A stretch of 64,000 bases of DNA from Paenibacillus sanguinis 2301083 = DSM 16941 (lineage in GTDB: Bacteria; Bacillota; Bacilli; Paenibacillales; Paenibacillaceae). Below the pieces are notes generated by a model. It saw only the letters and a program-made list of their open reading frames with translations. It did not search any database and was not told the origin of the DNA. The position numbers and the translations under genes are program-made. The stretch spans positions 124,001-188,000 of the forward strand of contig NZ_KB895377.1 in assembly GCF_000374825.1 (NCBI RefSeq), given 5' to 3'. Within the stretch, counting starts at the first letter, position 1, and every line of letters begins with the position of its first letter. Positions 1 to 7,321 of this stretch are shown here, piece by piece.

Positions 1-228
1 CGTCGTTTGTTAAGAGGGAAGCAAGGAAGTGCCAGAATCGTATCGGCGTCTTATCTGGGAACGGTGGGCGAACGTCCGGTGGCTCGAATTACAGTCGAGC
101 GGGCAGGAACACACTATAACATCGAGCAATCCATTGAGCCGCTGTATGGCGTACAGGAGGGCGACGAGCTGTGGATTGCTTATGATGAATCCACCCGAGA
201 AGCCTTGATATTGAATTATACGTCTTAA
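1..228 (+). CDS. Small hypothetical protein, 5'-truncated by window edge
   Basis: The reading frame is open from base 1 to the TAA at 226-228, so the TTG at position 7 need not be the start and the gene probably begins outside the window. The visible 75 residues look like a small beta-rich domain (an acidic end with ELWIAYDES, then EALILNYTS). I do not recognise the family. A hairpin terminator follows directly. The last eight codons and this terminator are repeated about 12.3 kb downstream, next to the glycosyltransferase gene. Confidence 0.55.
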   Translation, partial: RRLLRGKQGSARIVSASYLGTVGERPVARITVERAGTHYNIEQSIEPLYGVQEGDELWIAYDESTREALILNYTS

Positions 229-274
229 GCTTTAGCAAATTAGCCTCCATTCTATTTCGGTGATGGAGGCTTTT
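199..274 (+). repeat. Direct repeat, left copy (gene 3' end plus terminator)
   Basis: Bases 199-274 match 12532-12606 at roughly 88% by eye. The match covers the last codons of the first gene (EALILNYTS here, EAMILNYTF in the other copy), the stop codon and the terminator hairpin. The pair brackets 12.3 kb of AT-rich DNA. Confidence 0.8.
243..274 (+). terminator. Rho-independent terminator
   Basis: GCCTCCAT (243-250) pairs with ATGGAGGC (263-270), followed by TTTT. It lies 15 bases after the stop of the first gene. A near copy is found at 12575-12603. Confidence 0.75.
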
Positions 275-350
275 CCTTTTCTTCTATTAAGGCTCAATCT
301 AAAGATGGTTAGCAAGACTTGTGAGACAAATTGCACGTATCCCAAGAATT

Positions 351-390
351 CGCTGAATACCGCTGAATACCGCCGGATACCGCTGGTTCC
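351..390. repeat. Four tandem copies of a 10-bp unit
   Basis: The unit CGCTGAATAC occurs perfectly at 351-360 and 361-370 and is degenerate at 371-380 (CGCCGGATAC) and 381-390 (CGCTGGTTCC). It lies in non-coding DNA just before the MITE-like element. Confidence 0.7.
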
Positions 391-429
391 CAGGTTCTAT
401 TCGGGGATTCCTCTTCTTATTATAGAGGT

Positions 430-661
430 TGTTCAAAAAGTCGTCTTCCCAGAACGAAGTTGTTCAAGGAGTGAGTTCGACATCGAATCTTGAATTCAGC
501 CGGCCTAGCAGATGCTTCCGTAGTATGTTTCTTTCAGAAACATTTGAGTTGCTCACGTACCCATGCTTCCGAAGTCGTTTTCTGCGAAAACGTGTAGCTC
601 CGCTACTCAGTCCCTGGCTTCATCCAACCTTCTCGGTCCTGAAAATTCGACTTTTTGAACA
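430..661. mobile_element. MITE-like non-autonomous element, 232 bp
   Basis: Perfect 14-bp terminal inverted repeats TGTTCAAAAAGTCG (430-443) and CGACTTTTTGAACA (648-661) bound the element. TATAG at 421-425 and 668-672 may be a target duplication. Inside are two short hairpins: TGTTTC/GAAACA at 526-542 and CGTTTTC/GAAAACG at 576-592. Open frames across it have no coding character. From memory, similar repeats are scattered through Paenibacillus genomes; a genome search would confirm this. Confidence 0.65.
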
Positions 662-945
662 CGCACTTATAGGGAAAAACTCCCGTTAAATGGCTCAAAT
701 CGCCAGAAATCGGGGATTTATATGGATTTCCTCCTGCTAATCATTATGAAATGGCCGATTTTTAGGAAAAAGCCCATAATTAACATGATAATTTCCTGTT
801 ATATGTTATATTTGGTGAAATATAGGTAAATTAACATCAGGATTTCCCGTTAGAGGTATATTCGTTTTTGATTTGCTCCCGAATGGATCATGTCAACCTC
901 TGGTTGTTGTTTTGATTCTGAAATTTTGCACCTTTATTTGCTAAA
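662..945. other. Non-coding AT-rich stretch with degenerate repeats
   Basis: No gene is seen here. Four loose copies of a TTCCYGTTA-like motif recur about every 50-60 bases, at 681-690, 727-742, 791-802 and 841-853. No promoter could be assigned with confidence. Confidence 0.4.
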
Positions 946-986
946 ACCAAGCGGCTGCTTTGAAAAATTCAAAGCAGCCGCTTGGT
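946..986. terminator. Strong hairpin terminator of the LUD gene
   Basis: A perfect 19-bp stem (946-964 with 968-986) closes on an AAA loop. It sits 26 bases beyond the stop of the minus-strand LUD gene. Read from the minus strand it is followed by a short T-rich stretch. Confidence 0.8.
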
Positions 987-1012
987 AAATCTCTCAATTT
1001 GGTCACAAATCA

Positions 1013-1690
1013 TTAAAATCCCAAAGATTCACCAACGAGGATAACCTTTATTCTCCCTGCTGTTTTACACATTCTTGTTTGGACGATGTAAGAACAGATA
1101 CAATCATCTGTTTTACAATATCCGCAAGCACCATGGATCAGGCAGGGCGTTTTTTGCGGTGAATGTAAGAATGGGCTGGACGAGCACGAACAGCGGTATG
1201 CATTAATGGGGGCCGCATATGTTCTGGCTCTTATAACTGCGTCTTCAGCGGTCTTGCAAACCTTATTCATCCCGACGACAGCAACAACACTTTTCGGTCC
1301 AAAGGTAATCGCCGCTGTTCGATTGCCCACACTGTCTATATTGACCAATATGCCATCTTCACTAACGGCGTTAAAGCTCGTTAAATAGGTGTCGCACAAA
1401 AGAGATTGGCGCATGAGGTCATAACGTTCCTCCATTGTTTGCGCTGTATCACGATCAATGATTGTATAGCTGCCTTGACGTACTCGATTAAGAAGCCCGA
1501 TTTCCTCAAGCGTGACAGACCCACCCCATGATATCAAAGAACGTTCCGGAATTAATGATAGTGCCTTTTCTGCAGCGTCTATGGCGTTATCACAGTAATA
1601 AGCCTCAAACTTTCTGCTTTGCAGATTTTTAATAATCTTTGAGGCTAAAAGTCGATTTCTCGCTTTTATTGCATCTTCTTTCTCTTGCAT
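1013..1690 (-). CDS. LUD-domain protein (LutC/YkgG-like)
   Basis: The 225-residue product resembles the LUD family (DUF162), whose members include LutC of the LutABC lactate oxidation system. N-terminal residues ARNRLLASKIIKNLQSRKFEAYY and a central SWGGSVTLEEIGLL segment, then GNRTAAITFGPKSVVAVVG, fit the fold. The C-terminus has a Cys cluster (CSCSSSPF, CGYCKTDDCIC) that could bind metal or an Fe-S cluster; this is inference. LutA and LutB are not present, so a lactate role is not supported by context. It is divergent from a Crp/Fnr regulator 112 bases away, which probably controls it. The start is ATG with AGGAAA upstream. Confidence 0.75.
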   Translation of the reverse strand: MQEKEDAIKARNRLLASKIIKNLQSRKFEAYYCDNAIDAAEKALSLIPERSLISWGGSVTLEEIGLLNRVRQGSYTIIDRDTAQTMEERYDLMRQSLLCDTYLTSFNAVSEDGILVNIDSVGNRTAAITFGPKSVVAVVGMNKVCKTAEDAVIRARTYAAPINAYRCSCSSSPFLHSPQKTPCLIHGACGYCKTDDCICSYIVQTRMCKTAGRIKVILVGESLGF

Positions 1691-1776
1691 TGTTTTTCCT
1701 CCATTTTGACGTTAGAAAAGCCGACTGACTTCTTGTGTATTAAGATTAATATAGTATAGTAAAAAGAAAAAAGTAT

Positions 1777-1790
1777 GTTGCACATGCAAC
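1777..1790. promoter_or_regulatory. Palindromic operator candidate for the Crp/Fnr regulator
   Basis: GTTGCA-CA-TGCAAC is a perfect 6-bp inverted repeat with a 2-bp centre. It directly abuts the ribosome site of the regulator gene and lies in the shared promoter region with the divergent LUD gene. Half-site spacing is shorter than a classical Crp site (TGTGA-N6-TCACA), so binding by this regulator is inference. Confidence 0.4.
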
Positions 1791-1802
1791 GAGGTGTCTC
1801 TC

Positions 1803-2486
1803 ATGAACAACCTAGATTCCCTATATCAATCACGTTTATTTTCGGGGATTTCCCAAAATGATATTCCCCAAATGCTTAATTACCTGTCAGCCACGCGGAA
1901 AGCATATGCAAAAGATGAGATGGTTGTCCGTGAGGGCGATTTAGTTGATGATGTTGGCATCATATTGCAGGGCAGTGCCCAAAGTACAAAATTGAGCGTC
2001 ACGGGAAAACAAATTATTGTATCCCTCCATTATCCGGGTGGATATACCGCTGTCTTAACAGCGGCTAGCCGTGGAAGAAGATGCCCTATGTCGGTACAGG
2101 CAATAGAACCGCTTGAGGTTCTGTTTATTCCTATCAAAAGCATTTTAAGCCGTTGTAACAAGTTTTGTATGGCACACGAACAGTTGCTTGGCAATCTTTT
2201 TGATAGTATTGCAGAACGAGCGTTAGAACTGCATGACCGAAATGATTGTCTGATTATGCCTACTATTCGGGATAAGGTCTTAACTTATTTAACAAGAGTT
2301 ATGCGTGAAACTGGAACAGAAACGTTTACTATTCCTTTTGATAGAGAAGCGATGGCCAAGTATTTGGATGTAGATCGAAGTGCTTTATCCAGAGAGCTTG
2401 CATGGATGAAGCGGGACGGCTTGATTGATTTTTATAGAAACGAATTTAAGCTACTTCCAAAAGCAGTAGAAAAAGATTTTCACTAA
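1803..2486 (+). CDS. Crp/Fnr-family transcriptional regulator
   Basis: The 227-residue protein has an N-terminal cyclic-nucleotide-like beta-roll (about 10-125, with YAKDEMVVREGDLVDDVGIIL and a SAQSTKLS turn), a long dimer helix (about 130-150) and a C-terminal winged helix (about 160-220; FDREAMAKYLDVDRSALSRELAWM). No cAMP pocket signature or Fnr-type four-Cys motif is evident; scattered Cys residues occur in the effector domain. A GTG at 1794 is inside the GAGGTG ribosome site, so ATG 1803 (6-base spacing) is the better start. It likely regulates the divergent LUD gene. Confidence 0.85.
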   Translation: MNNLDSLYQSRLFSGISQNDIPQMLNYLSATRKAYAKDEMVVREGDLVDDVGIILQGSAQSTKLSVTGKQIIVSLHYPGGYTAVLTAASRGRRCPMSVQAIEPLEVLFIPIKSILSRCNKFCMAHEQLLGNLFDSIAERALELHDRNDCLIMPTIRDKVLTYLTRVMRETGTETFTIPFDREAMAKYLDVDRSALSRELAWMKRDGLIDFYRNEFKLLPKAVEKDFH

Positions 2487-2501
2487 CTCGCAAGAAACTA
2501 A

Positions 2502-2969
2502 TTAATCTAACCAAACGCAATCCACAATGTCCCTGTCAACCTTAACAAATTTTTCGTCTACAAATACAGCTGCCCAACCGTGCTCTTCATCCCACGGACA
2601 ATCAAGCACCAGTATCACACACACATCGACCTGCTGCGACTCATACTCGTCTGGCTCGGTTTGACTTTTGGCGTAGATCCCGTCTTCCAGAGCATAGAGC
2701 GTAACATTTGTGCCTGTCTGTTTTACAAGGTCTGCGGGCGACTTCATTTCCGGCCAATACTCTATACTTTGCTCCTCGTCATCAGGGCCCCATTGCTCGT
2801 ACATATCGTCATAATAGAGAGTGATAAAGGCTTCTAGCATCTCAGCTTCCAGTGCAGGTGTCCATTTCTCTATTAGTCTTTTGCAAGCGGCGATGCCCAT
2901 CTCCACGTCTTCGCAACCATCATCTTGAATCTCAAATTTGCTTGGATTTAATAGTGTCTTGTTTCCCAT
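2502..2969 (-). CDS. Acidic hypothetical protein (DUF6985-like)
   Basis: This 155-residue, very acidic protein has a helical N-terminal half (ACKRLIEKWTPALEAEMLEAF) and a beta C-terminal half ending CPWDEEHGWAAVFVDEKFVKV. That WDxEHG segment resembles DUF6985, from memory. No signal peptide or membrane helix is present. GGAGGG lies 7 bases before the ATG. It may be co-transcribed with the 503-residue gene upstream on the same strand (gap 53 bases). Function is unknown; small acidic proteins of this kind are sometimes toxin immunity proteins, but nothing nearby supports that. Confidence 0.6.
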   Translation of the reverse strand: MGNKTLLNPSKFEIQDDGCEDVEMGIAACKRLIEKWTPALEAEMLEAFITLYYDDMYEQWGPDDEEQSIEYWPEMKSPADLVKQTGTNVTLYALEDGIYAKSQTEPDEYESQQVDVCVILVLDCPWDEEHGWAAVFVDEKFVKVDRDIVDCVWLD

Positions 2970-3022
2970 TTATATTTCCCTCCGATGTTTTGATTCAAAT
3001 TATTCTTTCCCAAACTGAAGTC

Positions 3023-4534
3023 TCAAATCAAGTCTACGTCAATATCAGAGCGCGTCTTCTCGCGAAATTCTATACGCCACTCCACATGTTCCACCGGCTC
3101 AAAATGCAGCGCGGAGCAGGCCACCCTGAGTTTACCTTGGTTACTGCCCCCGAACGCGACAACGGTTGGGCCACTCACTCCAGCGCTGATACCCATGCAG
3201 AAAACATCACCGTTTGCCTGCGGCGCCAATGGGTCGGTGCGTTTTTGCCGCGGGCGGTCGCCCCGTGCGCAATCCGTGATCATAAAAGATTGATCAGGAA
3301 GGTCGGGGGAAAGCGTATAGCTCATCGTGACGAAATGCGTTGGGAATTCCAGATTCGGGTCATGAAAATCCTCGACAGACAACTCCTGTCGTTCGTATTC
3401 CTGTATGGTCAGAGTGTATTTCTTGCCTGTGGACGGATGCATCAACTCGGCCTGATCGCCCGCTGCTGCGACTTTAAAGTGTGAGCCTGGTATGGTGACA
3501 GGCTCTTGCTCCAATCTTACGGAGAGTGTTCTTAACTGCGGCTTACGCTTCGTTTTCCAAGGGAAAGCACTGCGCCAAATGGCATAGCCTTGCTCGGGAT
3601 CAAGCTTATAGTGCTGCAAAGCGCTCTGTGCGTCAAGGCCGTTGCTCTCCTCTGGGGAACAGGGGTTCCAGCAGAGGCCACAACCGTGCGAAGCTGTAAG
3701 CTCGGCTCCATTCAAGGTAACCTTTGGATTCATGTTGACATTCAGCGGATTCTCCACGTCGATTTGCATTTGCTGATCATCTGTAAATTCTGTAATATCA
3801 CTGTCGGCGGCGAGATTCCATTTATTCATAAAAGAACGAATGCGCTCTTGTGGAACCTGCAAGCAAAAATCCACAACGAGTCCCTTGCTGCAGATGTAAA
3901 TCGCCGGAATCGTCCAGGCTTCATCGTCCCAAACAAATGGCTTGTTCACTAAAATTTCCTGTCCTGCCCTTTCGCGGCTGGAATGCCCCCAGAAGTTCCC
4001 GTTAAAGGTAACCTTCCATTCCGGAATTTGAGGCTCGGCAGGAACAAAGTCATAGTAATCATCCGAGTATTTAATTTGGCTATAATCAAATTCGTCTCGT
4101 AAGGCTTTGAGGTAAGTAAATGGCTCCTCCATAGACGTAAGGGACAGCTCTTCCCGAATGATCGCAAGCGTTGCAGCCTGCTCGAACATGGGTGTATTTT
4201 CCCTCAACAACTTGTCGAACTCAATCTGTTCCCGGCACCATGCTTGTTCCAGCACTGTGGTATGACTGCAAGCCAGCAAGAGTCGAAGGAAATCCTGAAA
4301 GTTATTTGCTAACGGATGGACATAATTCCCTGCTGTATTCATCGGACTGACAGCAAACACCATCTCGCCAAAGCCACGCACAAAGCAAAGATGAATGCCG
4401 TCAACACCTGCCCACCCGATTATTCTTGCCCCCTTGGGCGTACAGAAATAGGGAGAATCATCTTGTCTTTGTTCCAAGCCGATATGAGATCCATCTATAT
4501 CCAGCTTCAAATATTTTTTATAGATTGTTTTCAT
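3023..4534 (-). CDS. Hypothetical protein, 503 aa
   Basis: I do not recognise this soluble protein. It has no signal peptide or transmembrane helix, is rich in Trp, Asp and Glu, and appears to contain several beta-rich segments. Noteworthy parts are FNGNFWGHSSRERAGQE (about 180-196) and a Cys-rich turn, CGLCWNPCSPEES (about 290-302). The frame is intact for 1.5 kb and codon use looks native, so it is very likely expressed. The start is ATG with GAGGA 5 bases upstream. It precedes the DUF6985-like gene on the same strand and is divergent from the LacI-type regulator. Confidence 0.6.
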   Translation of the reverse strand: MKTIYKKYLKLDIDGSHIGLEQRQDDSPYFCTPKGARIIGWAGVDGIHLCFVRGFGEMVFAVSPMNTAGNYVHPLANNFQDFLRLLLACSHTTVLEQAWCREQIEFDKLLRENTPMFEQAATLAIIREELSLTSMEEPFTYLKALRDEFDYSQIKYSDDYYDFVPAEPQIPEWKVTFNGNFWGHSSRERAGQEILVNKPFVWDDEAWTIPAIYICSKGLVVDFCLQVPQERIRSFMNKWNLAADSDITEFTDDQQMQIDVENPLNVNMNPKVTLNGAELTASHGCGLCWNPCSPEESNGLDAQSALQHYKLDPEQGYAIWRSAFPWKTKRKPQLRTLSVRLEQEPVTIPGSHFKVAAAGDQAELMHPSTGKKYTLTIQEYERQELSVEDFHDPNLEFPTHFVTMSYTLSPDLPDQSFMITDCARGDRPRQKRTDPLAPQANGDVFCMGISAGVSGPTVVAFGGSNQGKLRVACSALHFEPVEHVEWRIEFREKTRSDIDVDLI

Positions 4535-5066
4535 TATGTCCTCAACTTTCCATTCATTTTCTGACTACTCAGCAATCGCTTTTTAAGCAAGCGGCAAAAT
4601 AGACGATTCATATGGAAGATCATTACATGACCTTGAGAGGCTGACCTTTCCCAGCTTAACTCAATTATATCTAATTACAAGCGAAATATATAAAAAAATC
4701 GGCTAGGAAAGTCTCGATTATTTAGTACTCAAAGACTAATAATTAGGGTGAAGTATTATACTTCTAAACTCAAAAATAGATTCATGGTTAGTGTGGACGG
4801 AATGTTTTGGGTCGTATCTTGAATTAATATACAACTTGCCCACTGAATCAGCTACATTCATGGGCTATTAGTTGTCTGTTTGGGATCGTTCTATGCGCTC
4901 GAAGAGGCATCATCCATAAAATTGGAGGATGCCTCTTCGATTTAGCAAGGGGACCTGCAGGAGCCTGGCCCATCCCCCTATACATGCAATCATCCTCAGT
5001 AAAGAAATGTTTATACGTAAAAAATAAAGTATTTTTTAAAATCGACTAGGTAGTCCTTGTGTGCAT
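4535..5066. other. Intergenic AT-rich region with an orphan hairpin
   Basis: This stretch lies between two divergent genes and has no convincing open frame. It contains one strong hairpin (4899-4940, listed separately) and TTATACGTAAAA near 5011-5022, a weak partner of the operator motif found further on. Otherwise I see only AT-rich sequence. Confidence 0.5.
4899..4940. terminator. Orphan terminator-like hairpin
   Basis: A 13-bp perfect stem (TCGAAGAGGCATC at 4899-4911 with its complement at 4928-4940) extends by three more pairs after one mismatch. It lies between two divergent genes, where neither neighbour needs a terminator. It may mark a lost gene. Confidence 0.5.
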
Positions 5067-5095
5067 TTGACCAAAATCGTTATAAATGCTACAAT
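5067..5095 (+). promoter_or_regulatory. Promoter of the dual-domain LacI regulator
   Basis: TTGACC (5067-5072) and TACAAT (5090-5095) are separated by 17 bases. The operator at 5104-5117 lies just downstream, so autorepression is likely. Confidence 0.65.
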
Positions 5096-5103
5096 TTTTA
5101 TAA

Positions 5104-5117
5104 AATTTACGTAAATT
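5104..5117. promoter_or_regulatory. LacI-type operator 1
   Basis: AATTTACGTAAATT is a perfect 14-bp palindrome with a central CG, as is usual for LacI-family sites. It lies between the promoter and the ribosome site of the regulator. The identical 14-mer recurs at 7133-7146 and its 10-bp core at 7217-7226. Confidence 0.65.
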
Positions 5118-5136
5118 AAGGCGCGAGGTGATAAGG

Positions 5137-7143
5137 TTGGCGACGATTAAGGAGATAGCAAAAGAAGCCGACGTTTCAATTGCTACAGTTTCTCATGTGA
5201 TTAATAAAACAAGATATGTAAGTCCCGAGCTTGCAGAGAAAGTAGAAGAGGTCATTAAAAGGTTAGGATATGATAAGAAAACCAAGGAACTGGATAACAG
5301 ATTTAAAATCGGTAAAAATTCAGAGATTGCTTTAATTCTGCCCAGCTTGGTAGGTACGTTGTTCTCCAAATTAGCAACTAGCATCTCTTTACATCTGGCA
5401 GAAAAAGGATATCATTTAACGGCTTATTTTCACAATAATGATATCGATCAAGAGAAAAATATAATTACAAATATATTAAATAATAGAAGGATTGCAGGAG
5501 CCATCATTGTCCCGGCAAGTACGGAAGACAAGCAATTCAGCAAGCTGATTCAGCAAAATATTCCTTTTGTTTTTTTGGATCGAACCGTCAAAATCAAGGG
5601 GGTTGATGCGGTGCTTTCAGATAGTAGAGAGGCGATCTTTAAGGGCTGCTCTCACTTGCTGAAATCAGGACATGAGGAAATTGCTTTAATTATTGGTAGT
5701 GGCCATTTTTCCACAGTAGAGAATAAAATCAAGGGTTATCGTGAAGCACTGGAATCTTACAAAATCCCTTTTAGGGATGATTTATTACTTAAAATTGACC
5801 TCAATCATCTTGATACCTTTGAGAAGAAAATTAAAGAAGCTTGGGTCAACTATGACAAGCCCGCTTTTTTAGCCACGGGAAACAGAATTACGTTAAATCT
5901 GTTAAAGATGATGAATAAGCTAGGTCTGGAGTGCCCGACGGATGTGTCGGTGATTGGCTTTGGCGACGAGGAATGGTCTGAAATTATCAATCCGCCTTTG
6001 ACTATTCTTAAACATGACACCGAGGAAATGGCCGTGCAGACGGTTAATTTGTTGTTTAGAAAAATGAATAATGCCTCAGCTGCGGGGAAGGAAATTAAAG
6101 TTCCGATGGAGCTTTCCATTCAAAAGTCTACCCAGGTTATTGGAAAGGGACCTTTTGGAGAAAGGCCTGTTTCTCCTGAAGAATTAACGCTTACTCAGGA
6201 TGAGGCTCAAGCTTTGGTCATAGGCAATTATAAAGTGGGTATTTCATTTCATTATGGCGGTACGGCCTGGGCCAGGCTTTATGAGAATGGAATACGAAAT
6301 ATTTTAGAAAAGTATGGTATATCGATTGTATCGATTACAAATGCTAATTTTAATCCTGCGCTGCAAGTGACTCAATTAGAAGGGCTGAGCATGCAAAAGC
6401 CGGATGCTATCATTGCAATCCCAGTGGATGATGAACTGACTGCAAAGAAATTTCAAGCTATTTCTAAGGAGACAAAATTAATATTTATGAGTAGTGTACC
6501 AGAAGGAATGAGCAAGGATGAATATTCCTCTTGCGTGTCCGTAAATGAAAGGGAGAACGGACAGAACGCGGCTTTGCTGCTCGGCAAGTATTTTAAAAAT
6601 GATAAGGATGTAAAGGTGGGGTTTATCGGGCATGGCGCCCCTTTTTATGGCACGCATTTAAGAGATGCGGTAGCTAATGATATTATTCGCAGCAATTTCC
6701 GTAATATTGAAATTGTTGATGAGCAATATTTTTATGAGATCGAACAAACCTATGACGTTTGCAAAAAAATGATAACCGAACATCCGGAGATTCAGGGCTT
6801 GTATATTTCATGGGATAGACCTGCTCTGGAGGCAATCAGGGCGCTTAAAGAGCTAAGCCGTGAGGATGTAGCCATTTTCACTTTTGACCTGGATAATGAA
6901 ATTGCTACTTATTTGGCCAAAGAACAAATGGTTAAGGGGCTTTCATCTCAAAGACCATATCAACAGGGAATCGCCGTAGGATTAGCTACTGCAAAAGCGC
7001 TGTTGGGGCATGATTCGCATAAATACATCGGAGTACAGCCATATGTCGTAGAGCCGAAAAATTTACTGAAAGCCTGGAAGGATATCATTTTGGAGCCTGC
7101 TCCTCCAGAGATAGAAGATATCATTTTGAATAAATTTACGTAA
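5137..7143 (+). CDS. LacI-family regulator with an extra RbsB-like sensor domain
   Basis: The 668-residue protein is twice the usual LacI length. Residues 1-50 form the helix-turn-helix (ATIKEIAKEADVSIATVSHVI). Residues 60-335 are a normal LacI effector domain. After a short linker, residues 360-665 form a second type I periplasmic-binding fold (YKVGISFHYGG, QKPDAIIAIPVDDE, FDLDNEIATYL), close in pattern to the binding lipoprotein encoded next. There is no signal peptide, so both sensors are cytoplasmic. TTG 5137 is preferred: GAGGTG is 6 bases upstream, and the GTG at 5128 is inside that ribosome site. Its stop codon lies within operator 2. It probably represses the downstream ABC operon and itself. 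Confidence 0.85.
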   Translation: MATIKEIAKEADVSIATVSHVINKTRYVSPELAEKVEEVIKRLGYDKKTKELDNRFKIGKNSEIALILPSLVGTLFSKLATSISLHLAEKGYHLTAYFHNNDIDQEKNIITNILNNRRIAGAIIVPASTEDKQFSKLIQQNIPFVFLDRTVKIKGVDAVLSDSREAIFKGCSHLLKSGHEEIALIIGSGHFSTVENKIKGYREALESYKIPFRDDLLLKIDLNHLDTFEKKIKEAWVNYDKPAFLATGNRITLNLLKMMNKLGLECPTDVSVIGFGDEEWSEIINPPLTILKHDTEEMAVQTVNLLFRKMNNASAAGKEIKVPMELSIQKSTQVIGKGPFGERPVSPEELTLTQDEAQALVIGNYKVGISFHYGGTAWARLYENGIRNILEKYGISIVSITNANFNPALQVTQLEGLSMQKPDAIIAIPVDDELTAKKFQAISKETKLIFMSSVPEGMSKDEYSSCVSVNERENGQNAALLLGKYFKNDKDVKVGFIGHGAPFYGTHLRDAVANDIIRSNFRNIEIVDEQYFYEIEQTYDVCKKMITEHPEIQGLYISWDRPALEAIRALKELSREDVAIFTFDLDNEIATYLAKEQMVKGLSSQRPYQQGIAVGLATAKALLGHDSHKYIGVQPYVVEPKNLLKAWKDIILEPAPPEIEDIILNKFT

Positions 7144-7146
7144 ATT
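7133..7146. promoter_or_regulatory. LacI-type operator 2, overlapping the regulator's stop codon
   Basis: The 14-bp palindrome AATTTACGTAAATT is identical to operator 1. It includes the TAA stop of the regulator and lies about 50 bases upstream of the ABC operon promoter. Confidence 0.6.
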
Positions 7147-7188
7147 ATATAAATTAATATTAGTTTTTATAAAATAATTAAAAAAAGT

Positions 7189-7217
7189 TTGACTTGAAGA
7201 TTATCGTATGCTATATT
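7189..7217 (+). promoter_or_regulatory. Promoter of the ribose-type ABC operon
   Basis: TTGACT (7189-7194) and TATATT (7212-7217) are 17 bases apart. The operator at 7217-7226 overlaps the last base of the -10. TGAAAGCGGTTTAT at 7232-7245 resembles a cre site for CcpA but lacks the final C. Confidence 0.65.
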
Positions 7218-7226
7218 TTACGTAAA
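7217..7226. promoter_or_regulatory. LacI-type operator 3
   Basis: TTTACGTAAA is the 10-bp core of the same palindrome, placed at the transcription start region of the ABC operon. This is a classical repressor position. Confidence 0.6.
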
Positions 7227-7321
7227 GTTAATGAAAGCGGTTTATGGAGTTAGTGAGTGCGCACAATAACTAAAATAAACCGCAACTTTTTAGCTATAAA
7301 TTTACTTGGGGGGTAGTCATT

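Noticed and set aside
260..689. Plus-strand open frames of 77 and 86 codons
   Set aside because: They lie across the MITE-like element and its flanks, have no ribosome site, and their composition is not protein-like.
2852..3484. Plus-strand 210-codon frame
   Set aside because: It overlaps two well-supported minus-strand genes and has no ribosome site or recognisable domain.
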